DNA of 64,000 nucleotides from Pseudocolwellia sp048296855 (GCA_048296855.1 CP182631.1); one strand, 5' to 3'. Positions 18,106 through 25,744 are shown, numbered from the stretch's first letter. Made by a program: numbers and translations. Notes: a model not told the origin generated them from the letters alone.

Positions 18106-19122
18106 TTAGTTACCCACATCACTATCAATAGACACATAGGAATAAGCTTCAAACAACGATTTACTATCAGCTCCTTGCTTACCCGAACAATCACTTAAAT
18201 GACGCCTAAACTGCCTAGCCCCCGGTAAACCGTTACATAACCCCAACATATGTCGAATTACATGCCATGCTCTACCACCTTCAGCAACATAACGGTCTAT
18301 ATACTCAGCCATATTTTCGAGTACTTCAAGTCTGCTCAATATAGGTGTTTGAGATTGCCATAGCGTTTGATCTACATTACTCAAAAAATAAGGCGATTGA
18401 TAAATTTCGCGCCCGATCATAACGCCATCAACATGTTCTAAATGAGTTTGAGCTTCTTCTAACGACTTAATACCGCCATTAATAGAAATGGCTACGTTAG
18501 AAAAGTCAGACTTAATTTGATAGACACGCTCGTAATCTAATGGCGGTACATCTCTATTTTGTTTAGGGCTTAAACCACTTAACCAAGCTTTACGGGCATG
18601 AATAATAAAATGCTCGCATCCCGCTTGCGAAACCGTATCAATAAATTGATGCAAAAACTCGTAACTGTCTTGATCGTCAATACCAATACGAGATTTAACC
18701 GTAACAGGAATGTTTACTTGAGCTTGCATGCTTGAAACACACTCAGCAACTAAAGCAGGTTCTCCCATTAAACAGGCACCAAAACGGCCATTTTGAACAC
18801 GGTCTGACGGACAACCTACGTTAATGTTAATTTCATCGTAACCTAACTGCTCAGCTTTAATAGCACACTCAACCATAGCTTTAGGATCGCTACCACCCAA
18901 CTGTAGCACAACAGGGTGTTCCGCATCGTTATACGAAAGGTAGTCACCTTTTCCGAAGATAATCGCCCCAGTAGTCACCATTTCGGTATACAAAACCGTA
19001 TGTTTTGACATAACACGATAAAAATAACGGCAGTGACGATCAGTCCAATCGAGCATGGGTGCAACAGATAAACGATGACTTATTGAATTAACTGGTTTTG
19101 TTGGGTTTGCTGGGCTAGACAC
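18106..19122 (-). CDS. dusA: tRNA-dihydrouridine(20/20a) synthase DusA, phage-altered N-terminus
   Basis: A 338-residue FMN enzyme that reduces U20/U20a in the tRNA D-loop. It shows LSVAPMLDWTDRHCRYF, the catalytic-Cys region NVGCPSDRVQNGRFGACLM and the FMN-site IHARKAWLSG. The GTG start at 19122 has AAGGTG nine bases upstream. The first residues (MSSPANPTKPVNSISHR) and everything upstream of 19066 are phage DNA. The bacterial 5' end, encoding MISHKLSVAPMLDWTD, is stranded at 31059. The enzyme is probably intact with an N-terminus longer by about 14 residues. Confidence 0.95.
   Translation of the reverse strand: MSSPANPTKPVNSISHRLSVAPMLDWTDRHCRYFYRVMSKHTVLYTEMVTTGAIIFGKGDYLSYNDAEHPVVLQLGGSDPKAMVECAIKAEQLGYDEININVGCPSDRVQNGRFGACLMGEPALVAECVSSMQAQVNIPVTVKSRIGIDDQDSYEFLHQFIDTVSQAGCEHFIIHARKAWLSGLSPKQNRDVPPLDYERVYQIKSDFSNVAISINGGIKSLEEAQTHLEHVDGVMIGREIYQSPYFLSNVDQTLWQSQTPILSRLEVLENMAEYIDRYVAEGGRAWHVIRHMLGLCNGLPGARQFRRHLSDCSGKQGADSKSLFEAYSYVSIDSDVGN
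19040..19065. repeat. attL: left copy of a 26-bp integration repeat
   Basis: These 26 bases recur exactly at 31013-31038. They lie in dusA codons for VAPMLDWT, so each copy can encode the same peptide. The flanks diverge immediately on both sides. This is the expected product of site-specific integration into the 5' end of dusA. Confidence 0.93.
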
Positions 19123-19142
19123 TTAAAAACACCTTAAACAAA

Positions 19143-19216
19143 TACTGTATAAATAAACATGAATTACCTTCAATTACCCTGAGTTTCAATATACAGTACA
19201 CCATATGTACACCATA
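19143..19216. promoter_or_regulatory. Left-end control region: inverted repeat, SOS-like box and tandem GTACACC motifs
   Basis: TACTGTATA (19143-19151) and TATACAGTA (19190-19198) form an inverted repeat. CTGT-N8-ACAT at 19145-19160 is one base from a LexA box. GTACACCATA occurs twice with an 11-base period (19196 and 19207), and GTACACC recurs near attR at 30973. The region must hold the promoters for the integrase (plus) and for phage-refitted dusA (minus), and perhaps integrase arm sites. The functions are inferred. Confidence 0.45.
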
Positions 19217-19232
19217 AAAAGTAGGATTAGAG

Positions 19233-20300
19233 ATGGCCTCATTTACAATTACAAAAAGAGCTAAAGTAAACGGCGACTTTAGTTATCGTTGTGCGATTGT
19301 AGTTAAAAAAAACAGCGCGATTATACACCGAGAATCAAAAACATTCCGTAAAAAAGAATTAGCGCGTACTTATGGTAAGAGACGTATAGAAGAAATTGAA
19401 AATAATGAACTAGGTATTAGAAAAACAGTGTCATTAAGTACGTTACTTGATCTCTATATTGAAGATATTCATTTATGGGATAAAACAGGACGAACAAAAC
19501 GATACGTTATTCAAATGCTAAGAGATTGTGAAATAGCAAAGATTCAAAGTAACAGACTAAAAACTAGTGATTTAATACAACATTGTAAGTTACGACTGAA
19601 TGCAGGAGCCAAACCAGCAACAATTTATCATGATGTTTGTTATTTACGTGCAGTTATGAAAAAAGCACAGCCAGTATTTGATATTGATGCTAACGAAATT
19701 ATATTCAATGAAGCTATACCTACTCTAATTGATATGGGATTAATCGGTAAGAGTGACCGACGAACTAGACGACCTACACTTATAGAACTAGACAAACTTA
19801 AAGAAGGTTTAGCGCTTAGACAAAATCAAAAACCTAACGGTAATGTAAGAATCCCATACTTAGACATTTTAGAATTTAGTATATTAACTTGTATGCGTAT
19901 TGGTGAAGTATGTAAATTAAAATGGGTAGATTTAAACGAAGAACATAAAACAATTATTGTTCGTGATAGAAAAGATCCAAGGAAGAAAGAAGGTAATCAT
20001 ATGATCGCACCTTTGCTTGGTGGTTCATTCGATATAGTAATAAAGCAAAATAAAGCAAATGAATTAATATTTCCGTACAATTCAAGAAGCGTCACCGCTG
20101 GATTTCAACGTGTAAGAAATGAATTAGGTATAGAAGATTTAAGGTATCATGATTTAAGGCGAGAAGGTGCAAGTCGTTTATTTGAACAAGGCTACTCCAT
20201 CGAAGAAGTAGCCCAAGTTACTGGCCACAGAAATTTGAATGTTTTATGGCAAGTTTATACTCAATTATTTCCGCATAAGCTACATTATAAATTTAAATAA
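19233..20300 (+). CDS. int: Phage tyrosine-recombinase integrase
   Basis: A 355-residue integrase with an N-terminal arm/core-binding half and a C-terminal catalytic domain. Visible catalytic residues are Arg in LTCMRIGEVCKL (about 224), His and Arg in YHDLRREGASRL, His in VTGHRN, and the nucleophile Tyr in LWQVYTQLFP near the C-terminus. AGGA stands just before the ATG. It lies 110 bases from dusA and next to attL, so it is the obvious agent of integration. dusA is a known integration target for tyrosine integrases. Confidence 0.93.
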   Translation: MASFTITKRAKVNGDFSYRCAIVVKKNSAIIHRESKTFRKKELARTYGKRRIEEIENNELGIRKTVSLSTLLDLYIEDIHLWDKTGRTKRYVIQMLRDCEIAKIQSNRLKTSDLIQHCKLRLNAGAKPATIYHDVCYLRAVMKKAQPVFDIDANEIIFNEAIPTLIDMGLIGKSDRRTRRPTLIELDKLKEGLALRQNQKPNGNVRIPYLDILEFSILTCMRIGEVCKLKWVDLNEEHKTIIVRDRKDPRKKEGNHMIAPLLGGSFDIVIKQNKANELIFPYNSRSVTAGFQRVRNELGIEDLRYHDLRREGASRLFEQGYSIEEVAQVTGHRNLNVLWQVYTQLFPHKLHYKFK

Positions 20301-20347
20301 CAAAAAAGGTTACACTAAAACCTTCACTACCATTAAAAGGATAATAA

Positions 20348-20794
20348 ATGGAAAAATCTACAGAAAAAAATAAAAAATGCATACAAATATTACTAGTAAT
20401 TAGAAGCGTAACATTTCTAATAGCATCTTCTACATTAGTTATAGCACACCTTGCATGGTGTATACTTTATTTTAAAGACCTAGGTAACCTTACACTTGAA
20501 ATACCAAAATTCTTAATTTTTATAAATCCAACTTTATATGTACTACTAATAGTATTTATAAATTTAATGTGCCTGTTATTTACTTTCTACGAACTATCTT
20601 ATTTTCTCCACCTCGCAGACAACAAAATAAAGTCAAAAGTAAAAATGATAGTAGCTGCAGGAATAGTAATAATTTCTGTTTTAGGAGGCTTATTAGCTTA
20701 CGCATTACCAACGGTAGGTATATTACTTACCCTACTAGCATTGGTTCTATCATATATACTCGATATAAAAATAAAAAAAAGTGAGTCTAAATAA
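20348..20794 (+). CDS. Phage-borne four-helix membrane protein, unknown
   Basis: A 148-residue very hydrophobic protein with about four membrane helices, a charged Lys-rich N-terminus (MEKSTEKNKKCIQ) and a Lys-rich end. AAGGA precedes the ATG. It follows the integrase by 47 bases on the same strand and is unrelated to known virion genes. A lysogenic membrane protein such as a superinfection-exclusion factor is possible but only inferred from position and topology. Confidence 0.6.
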   Translation: MEKSTEKNKKCIQILLVIRSVTFLIASSTLVIAHLAWCILYFKDLGNLTLEIPKFLIFINPTLYVLLIVFINLMCLLFTFYELSYFLHLADNKIKSKVKMIVAAGIVIISVLGGLLAYALPTVGILLTLLALVLSYILDIKIKKSESK

Positions 20795-20802
20795 AACCTT
20801 TA

Positions 20803-20824
20803 CCCCCGTATTACTAAACGGGGG
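20803..20824. terminator. GC hairpin after the left-end genes
   Basis: CCCCCGT and ACGGGGG form a perfect 7-bp stem with an 8-base loop directly after the membrane-protein stop. There is no long T-run, so it is either a weak terminator of the integrase transcript or part of the structured phage intergenic region. Confidence 0.5.
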
Positions 20825-20874
20825 CCTATTAAAATCAAAGACTTACTAACGCACTTCGTTTGTTCAACAACGTT

Positions 20875-20902
20875 CTTTAACGACGAAGAGAAATCGTTAA
20901 AG
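20875..20902. other. Perfect inverted repeat, candidate phage origin or packaging element
   Basis: CTTTAACGA and TCGTTAAAG are 9-bp arms around a 10-base loop, with a further AATCG/CGATT pairing overlapping the right arm. It lies in the only sizeable non-coding stretch (20795-21045) between the two transcription units of the phage. Filamentous phages keep their replication origins and packaging hairpin in such intergenic regions. The assignment is inferred. Confidence 0.4.
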
Positions 20903-20940
20903 CTGCGATTGTTCTCTATTTAATCTTATTAATAGGTATA

Positions 20941-20973
20941 AAAAAAACGAGCAGACGGTAAACCGCTTGCTCG
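20941..20973 (-). terminator. Terminator of the inovirus structural operon
   Basis: On the minus strand CGAGCAAGCGG, loop TTTA and CCGTCTGCTCG form a long hairpin (6 + 3 paired bases with a small internal mismatch), followed by seven T. It sits about 70 bases after the zot stop. The 20974-21030 stretch between them is conspicuously GC-richer than the rest of the phage. Confidence 0.8.
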
Positions 20974-21045
20974 CTTTCGTTGTCGTTGCTCAGGCTTCGC
21001 CCTCCGCCTCAGTGCTCTCGCGCTGGTTTACTTTGACTTTATTAT

Positions 21046-22413
21046 TTAAATCAAACTTACATTAGGTGCAGCAGTCTGTTGAAGCCCATCATCATGTGTT
21101 TCAATCTTATTAGGTTCACAAAAAATATAGTTACTTACAGACTCGTACCGAAGCTCTAAGAGACATTCACTTTTATAAAAAATCTTATATCCCATCTTTT
21201 TAAAGAAATCAGAATCAACCGTAAATTGTTGCTCACCTGAATACATAGTAAATACATAATCACGCTCTACCCTATTATGGTCATATATAACGGTACTAAT
21301 GCCATTCACATAAATAGAAGTAACACCGAAATGCTTTATTAAAGAACGGCTAGACGTAAACATAGTCTCAAAACTATCATGACGGAAAGAAATAGGATCA
21401 CGTTTATCAGGAACTTCTTTACCAGATTTAGCAACTTGCTTTTGACTCTCAGGTACTTTCGATAACGCTTTCTTATCTTTGACCTCTTGAACAGATGAAT
21501 TTTTAAGAGTCTCTTTAGGAGCGTCAGCGCTTGTTTTATCGAGTATAAAATAAAATAGATAAACAAAAACGGCGAGAACAGCAATAAAGCCGAATATAAC
21601 AGTACTCGTAAAAGGCGATTGACCAGCGCCAGACTTAGTGCTTTTTCCAGTTGCGGTTGATTTATAAAGTTTAAAGACATCGAGAGGAACCTTTTTATAT
21701 GAAGTTATATCGTTTTTTCCAACCGTAATACCGTTAGATTTTGGTGAATGCTCTAGTATTCTAGGTCGTCGTTTAAAGTACGGTAACGGCATTGCATCTT
21801 TGCTCACATGCGCATAAGCCACTTCGCACACAGAGCGAACAAACGTAGACACCTCTTTAATATCAGGCGTAGCGATTAAAATATCCCAGTTGTAATGACG
21901 GTGACGCATAAAACATTCACGTAATGTTCTTGGATAACGTAAATAATCACGTTCATCAAAAAGGGATTCGCCTATATCATCAAGATAGTCTTCAATGTTA
22001 ATAGAACCTTTTATGGCCCTTTGTTCTTGGTGGTATATCTCTTTAAATTCATTTGGTAAATGCTCATCAAAAGCCCCTTCCTGAACATAATCATAATCTG
22101 ATGCTTTGAACGATTTATCGTTTGGATAGATGTCTTGTATTTCATCTAAGAAAATTAACGCCCCAATCGGTAACCAATGATAAAAATTACGCATTAACGT
22201 CATACCTAAATCATTACCTATTGAGATACGTAATAATCTAGCGGTATTAGGAAAAATCTCATCTAATTCCTTTTGTATAACCTCAAGTGTTTTTATACCT
22301 TGTAAATTGGTAACAACAACACGGCCAGCACGTAAAGCCGGTACTATTTCAAACCACATGGCCGTTGATGATTTATAAGAACCTGGAGCACCATGAAATA
22401 TTTTAGTCGCCAT
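21046..22413 (-). CDS. Inovirus assembly ATPase, pI/Zot family
   Basis: A 455-residue protein with a Zot-type NTPase domain: Walker A GAPGSYKSS at residues 8-16 and Walker B ALIFLDEIQD near 84-93. One membrane helix lies around residues 272-293 (VIFGFIAVLAVFVYLFYFIL) before a Lys/Ser-rich periplasmic part. In filamentous phages pI drives virion extrusion through the inner membrane and docks to the outer-membrane secretin. It overlaps the preceding pVI-type gene by one base and is the last gene of the structural operon. Confidence 0.93.
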   Translation of the reverse strand: MATKIFHGAPGSYKSSTAMWFEIVPALRAGRVVVTNLQGIKTLEVIQKELDEIFPNTARLLRISIGNDLGMTLMRNFYHWLPIGALIFLDEIQDIYPNDKSFKASDYDYVQEGAFDEHLPNEFKEIYHQEQRAIKGSINIEDYLDDIGESLFDERDYLRYPRTLRECFMRHRHYNWDILIATPDIKEVSTFVRSVCEVAYAHVSKDAMPLPYFKRRPRILEHSPKSNGITVGKNDITSYKKVPLDVFKLYKSTATGKSTKSGAGQSPFTSTVIFGFIAVLAVFVYLFYFILDKTSADAPKETLKNSSVQEVKDKKALSKVPESQKQVAKSGKEVPDKRDPISFRHDSFETMFTSSRSLIKHFGVTSIYVNGISTVIYDHNRVERDYVFTMYSGEQQFTVDSDFFKKMGYKIFYKSECLLELRYESVSNYIFCEPNKIETHDDGLQQTAAPNVSLI

Positions 22414-22829
22414 TAGTTAAACCCCGAGTAAACAAGTCGTGTAACCCAAGCTTCAACTACTAAGGTTAATGCTTCAAAAAATCGTAAATCAACGGCCAGT
22501 TGTTTCATATCCTGAGGCAATGCAGAAATCGCGCTATTAATAAAAGATGAAATATCTATCATGCTTAAAAAAGTTAACGCGACCTCATGAGAGAACTTCA
22601 AAGATTCATACATAGCAAAAAACTGAAGTTTTAAGTAAAACGAAGTCACCCAAACAAAGAAGTTATTTATAAGCTCAGGTATTGTTACAAAGATAAAATT
22701 ATTAATATCGGCAAGGATATTCGAGACAAACGTAAAGAAGCCTGACAGGCCATCAACTGAGCCGCTTGTAACCTCTTGAGCCAATACAGAAAACGAAAAA
22801 AGACAACAAACTACAATGATTAATCTCAT
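22413..22829 (-). CDS. pVI-type minor coat protein candidate
   Basis: A 138-residue hydrophobic protein with an N-terminal signal-like helix (MRLIIVVCCLFSFSVLAQE) and two or more further hydrophobic segments. In Ff and CTX phages the gene between pIII and pI/Zot encodes the minor tip protein (pVI, Ace, DUF2523), and this gene occupies exactly that slot with four-base and one-base overlaps to its neighbours. The assignment is mainly positional. Confidence 0.65.
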   Translation of the reverse strand: MRLIIVVCCLFSFSVLAQEVTSGSVDGLSGFFTFVSNILADINNFIFVTIPELINNFFVWVTSFYLKLQFFAMYESLKFSHEVALTFLSMIDISSFINSAISALPQDMKQLAVDLRFFEALTLVVEAWVTRLVYSGFN

Positions 22830-24445
22830 ACTTTAATCCCCGACAGCACTATCGTTAAAGCCATTAAAGATGCTAAAAAATAAATAATATTAGCGAGTCC
22901 GCCAAAATGTTGAGTAATACGCGAAATAGAAATGTCATGTTGCCCCCATTGACCTAAATCAAGATTACGAGACTCATAACCGCTAGAAGAAGCATTAAAC
23001 GTAAATTTCCCTTTTATAACGTCATGAAAAGTTGAGTTTTCACGTTTAATAAGCTCTTTATAATTACCGACCGCTATATCATTGTTTAAAATCGATTCAG
23101 CAGTAAAGAAGCCGTTATAAGCTTCAGAATTAGAAACACTCGAAGAAAAATTATAAGGTGATTTAATATAACCAAAACCGTCATTAATAGAGTCAGCAAC
23201 CGCTTGCAGATTCAACACAGAGCCATCTTGTCCATTAACACCAACAGCCCCATCTTTACCGTCTACACCATCACGGCCATTTTCAATCGAGCTACTAGAT
23301 TCACCGCAAATAACTTGTGTTACGTGACTGGTTGATGTTGTTGTATAACAACCTTCTCCATCTGCCCCATCTACACCGTCTTTTCCGTCAACGCCATCAA
23401 CACCATCTTTTCCATCAACTCCGTCAATTCCATCTGTCCCATCTACACCGTCTGAAGTATCAACGGCCTGTATAGCAACCTCTAACATTGAAATTTGTTG
23501 GTCCTGTAACGTGTTATCCTGAGTTAATAAACTTATCTCCTGATTGTTACGAACCACATCATTAACAACCATATTCATGGATTGGTCTAAAAAAGAAAGA
23601 TCATCAAATAAATCTGAAATGTTATTTTCATTAGACTGCACTTGTTGAAGAACAAGGGGATCAACAACACCATCTTTACCGTCTTTTCCATCTGTGCCAT
23701 TAATTCCATCGACACCATTTATTCCATCTGTTCCATCAACACCATTGGTTCCATTTGTTCCATCAACACCGTCTTTTCCATTTATTCCATTAGCGCCATT
23801 GAGACCATTCAAACCATCAGTCCCATTTACACCATCAGTACCATCAGTACCATTAGTACCGTTTTCTCCATCTTCACCATCGATTCCATCAATACCGTCT
23901 TTTCCATCAGCACCATCTTGACCCGCTTGTCCTTGTAACCCCCTATCACCTTTCAAGGTAGATGTTAATATTGCTTCATCAGGTAACTGACTGATATCAG
24001 AAATAGACCCCGTATCTTCAAAGCTACCGCAGGAATGGACCCAATTAGCAACATTGGTAAACTCAAATTGACTGACATATCCAGAGGGGCATCCCTGAGA
24101 AGCAAAAGCAAGACAAGAATCAGAAGAGTTGCAATCTAAACCACAAACCATACCTATCTCTGAAGACATATAACAATCAGAAGATATATTAAAAGAAGCA
24201 GAGAAAACCCTTAAATCTCCATTAGGTCGACGATACGTCGCTTTAACTAAATCTGGATAACTTATTTGAAATTCCCCCGTTAACACATAACCATCTAAGT
24301 TATGAAATAAACCTGCACATGATTCAAAATCAGTACAAGTTGCCCCTGTAGGGATTTGAGGTTGAAGACCACTTCTTACACTAAAAGCCGCATAACTAGA
24401 AAATGAAGCGGTAAAAAAGATAATAATAAAAATTAATGATTTCAT
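22826..24445 (-). CDS. Collagen-like pIII adsorption protein of the inovirus
   Basis: The start at 24445 gives a 539-residue protein opening with a signal peptide (MKSLIFIIIFFTASFSSYA); the longer frame upstream runs through a terminator. The order is: a Cys-rich N-terminal domain (about residues 20-165), a long Gly-X-Y tract of about 30 triplets (GTDGVNGTDGLNG type), a coiled-coil-like segment, two more Gly-X-Y tracts, a C-terminal domain and a final membrane helix (IIYFLASLMALTIVLSG). Topology and position match pIII, which binds the host pilus and TolA. The Gly-X-Y tracts replace the usual glycine-rich linkers and suggest a trimeric fibre. Confidence 0.8.
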   Translation of the reverse strand: MKSLIFIIIFFTASFSSYAAFSVRSGLQPQIPTGATCTDFESCAGLFHNLDGYVLTGEFQISYPDLVKATYRRPNGDLRVFSASFNISSDCYMSSEIGMVCGLDCNSSDSCLAFASQGCPSGYVSQFEFTNVANWVHSCGSFEDTGSISDISQLPDEAILTSTLKGDRGLQGQAGQDGADGKDGIDGIDGEDGENGTNGTDGTDGVNGTDGLNGLNGANGINGKDGVDGTNGTNGVDGTDGINGVDGINGTDGKDGKDGVVDPLVLQQVQSNENNISDLFDDLSFLDQSMNMVVNDVVRNNQEISLLTQDNTLQDQQISMLEVAIQAVDTSDGVDGTDGIDGVDGKDGVDGVDGKDGVDGADGEGCYTTTSTSHVTQVICGESSSSIENGRDGVDGKDGAVGVNGQDGSVLNLQAVADSINDGFGYIKSPYNFSSSVSNSEAYNGFFTAESILNNDIAVGNYKELIKRENSTFHDVIKGKFTFNASSSGYESRNLDLGQWGQHDISISRITQHFGGLANIIYFLASLMALTIVLSGIKV

Positions 24446-24457
24446 AGGAAAAACCTT

Positions 24458-24485
24458 AAAAAAAAGGAGGCTTAAAAAGCCCCCT
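24458..24485 (-). terminator. Mid-operon terminator between major coat and pIII genes
   Basis: On the minus strand AGGGGGCTT, loop TTTA and AAGCCTCCT form a 9-bp stem with one G-T pair, followed by eight T. Filamentous phages place a leaky terminator just after gene VIII so that coat protein is made in large excess over pIII. Position and form match that layout. Confidence 0.88.
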
Positions 24486-24494
24486 ATTTTGATA

Positions 24495-24578
24495 ACAACT
24501 ATATTACGAGGCTCTAATACCCGATGTGAATCCCTCGAACATTGCGTAATACAACGCACAAGCTAAAAATATAGTTGT
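24495..24578 (-). other. Predicted three-way-junction structure after the coat gene
   Basis: A 10-bp outer stem (24495-24504 with 24569-24578, perfect) encloses two separate 5-bp hairpins: CGAGG/CCTCG at 24507-24537 and TGCGT/ACGCA at 24543-24558. It fills nearly all of the space between the coat stop codon and the terminator. It might stabilise coat mRNA or act on the single-stranded genome, for example in packaging. The function is inferred. Confidence 0.5.
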
Positions 24579-24583
24579 CACCA

Positions 24584-24808
24584 TTACTTTTTAAACCAGC
24601 CCGTTAAGGCGTTAACACCAAAACCAAGAATTGCTATACCGATAACCGCTAAAATTACCGCTGTTACGTTTGCTGAACCTTCAGTCGAAGCCGTTGCAAT
24701 TTCAGTTGTATAATCAGCCGCAAAAGCACCACCAGAAACAAGAGCAGTAGTAACTGCTGAGGCAACAAAAGTGCGACCTTTTTTAATCATATTGATAGTT
24801 TTTGACAT
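24584..24808 (-). CDS. Inovirus major coat protein (pVIII type)
   Basis: A 74-residue protein: basic N-terminus, signal peptide with cleavage after GGAFA, then a mature chain of about 44 residues. The mature chain has an acidic N-terminus (ADYTTEIATASTEG), one membrane helix (VTAVILAVIGIAILGFGV) and a basic end (GWFKK). That is the exact architecture of pVIII. AAGGGG lies 8 bases before the ATG, and a terminator follows. Confidence 0.92.
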   Translation of the reverse strand: MSKTINMIKKGRTFVASAVTTALVSGGAFAADYTTEIATASTEGSANVTAVILAVIGIAILGFGVNALTGWFKK

Positions 24809-24838
24809 AATAATTTCCCCTTCAGGAATGATTTTAAA

Positions 24839-25198
24839 TTAAGATTTACCGAACCAGCGAACAATACGTCCGCCAAAGTGTGACGTTAAAAAAGCCATAA
24901 TTAGCGCTAATTCAACTATTGCAAATAACTCTGCATCAAAAGCAAAAAGCTTATTGAGAGTTACTTCCAAATTTCCAGACGAGGCGCTTGCCCCGCCAAT
25001 TAATGCTTCAAAATCGGGCTTTGTGAGTATTATCATTCCAGTACATTGCTCTACTGAAGTGCTTGTTAATCCCACTGTCCCATCGTTAAGTTCTCTTGCA
25101 CAAAATGCTGCATTTGCGGTTTGCGAAATAACGAGCAAAAGAAAGATAATGATTAAAAAATACAACGCCCTAAATTGAATTAATTTAAATCCGTTCAT
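24839..25198 (-). CDS. Putative inovirus membrane or minor coat protein
   Basis: A 119-residue protein with a signal peptide (cleavage near QTANA), two Cys in the ectodomain (FCAREL and EQCTG), and one C-terminal membrane helix followed by basic residues (GGRIVRWFGKS). Its place directly upstream of the major coat gene corresponds to pVII/pIX in Ff, although it is much larger than those. The C-terminal half resembles a coat protein in charge layout. The role is inferred. Confidence 0.6.
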   Translation of the reverse strand: MNGFKLIQFRALYFLIIIFLLLVISQTANAAFCARELNDGTVGLTSTSVEQCTGMIILTKPDFEALIGGASASSGNLEVTLNKLFAFDAELFAIVELALIMAFLTSHFGGRIVRWFGKS

Positions 25199-25395
25199 GA
25201 CGTAATACTCAGTAATTTATCTTTAACCCGTACATCATATTCATGGCATATAGGGCAACATGAAAAATCGTTCAAAATAGCCAGAAATTCAGGAAAACCA
25301 ACCCAGTTACATGAGGTACATTCAAAAGCCACATTGTCTAAAACGCGCTCTGTTATGTTCATTGGTTTGTTATGAATAACGACTATTTGAACCAT
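25195..25395 (-). CDS. Small zinc-ribbon-like phage protein
   Basis: A 66-residue protein with two Cys pairs, CTSC near residue 31 and CPIC near residue 52, spaced as in a zinc ribbon. It overlaps the downstream gene by four bases and lies just after the ssDNA-binding candidate, so it belongs to the early or replication part of the operon. The family is not identified. Confidence 0.6.
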   Translation of the reverse strand: MVQIVVIHNKPMNITERVLDNVAFECTSCNWVGFPEFLAILNDFSCCPICHEYDVRVKDKLLSITS

Positions 25396-25398
25396 GCG

Positions 25399-25728
25399 TT
25401 AAGCGACCTTTGATTGTTCTAATACAGATAAAACGGCGTTTCTATCGGTATAGATACTTTGAAAGTTACCTAACTGAACGGGTAGCTCTACAATGGCAAA
25501 ATGATTGTCGTTAAGTGATTTCATAAAGGCAGAATCTTTTTCTTTTTCTGCTGATATACGAACGTTATTTACAAACGGTCTAACACCGCCGTAACCATCA
25601 CTTCCGTATGTTTCAATACCTATTTCAGTAAAGTTAGTTGTCTTTTCTTCACCGTTAGCATTTGTATATTTGCGAACGGTAGGTCGAACGCCTAGTAACT
25701 TGCCACGTAAAATAATTCCAGTTTCCAT
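25399..25728 (-). CDS. pV-type single-stranded DNA-binding protein candidate
   Basis: A 109-residue protein directly downstream of the replication initiator, the standard place of the filamentous-phage ssDNA-binding protein. Size and composition (an OB-like beta-rich chain, GIILRGKLLGVRPTVRKYTN, aromatic residues spread along it) fit. pV coats progeny single strands before extrusion. No diagnostic motif exists, so context carries much of the call. Confidence 0.7.
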   Translation of the reverse strand: METGIILRGKLLGVRPTVRKYTNANGEEKTTNFTEIGIETYGSDGYGGVRPFVNNVRISAEKEKDSAFMKSLNDNHFAIVELPVQLGNFQSIYTDRNAVLSVLEQSKVA

Positions 25729-25744
25729 TTGATTAACCTCTCAT

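Noticed and set aside
21339..21680. 113-codon second minus-strand frame within zot
   Set aside because: Out-of-frame shadow of the Zot C-terminal half, Leu/Lys-rich, without a start signal.
23642..23938. Long plus-strand frames opposite the pIII gene rich in Ser, Ile and Pro
   Set aside because: They arise from the GGN-rich codons of the Gly-X-Y repeats read backwards. They have no ribosome-binding site, and the minus-strand gene has signal peptide and membrane anchor.
23220..23950. CRISPR-like periodic repeat
   Set aside because: The short 9-base period is codon repetition of Gly-X-Y triplets inside one coding frame; there are no unique spacers or cas genes.
24446..24559. N-terminal 38-residue extension of the pIII frame
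   Set aside because: It reads through the terminator hairpin and would put residues before a perfect signal peptide.
24493..24580. tRNA or tmRNA-like gene
   Set aside because: The fold is 84 bases with a 10-bp closing stem, but there is no T-loop, anticodon arm or CCA-type end; only two hairpins are enclosed.
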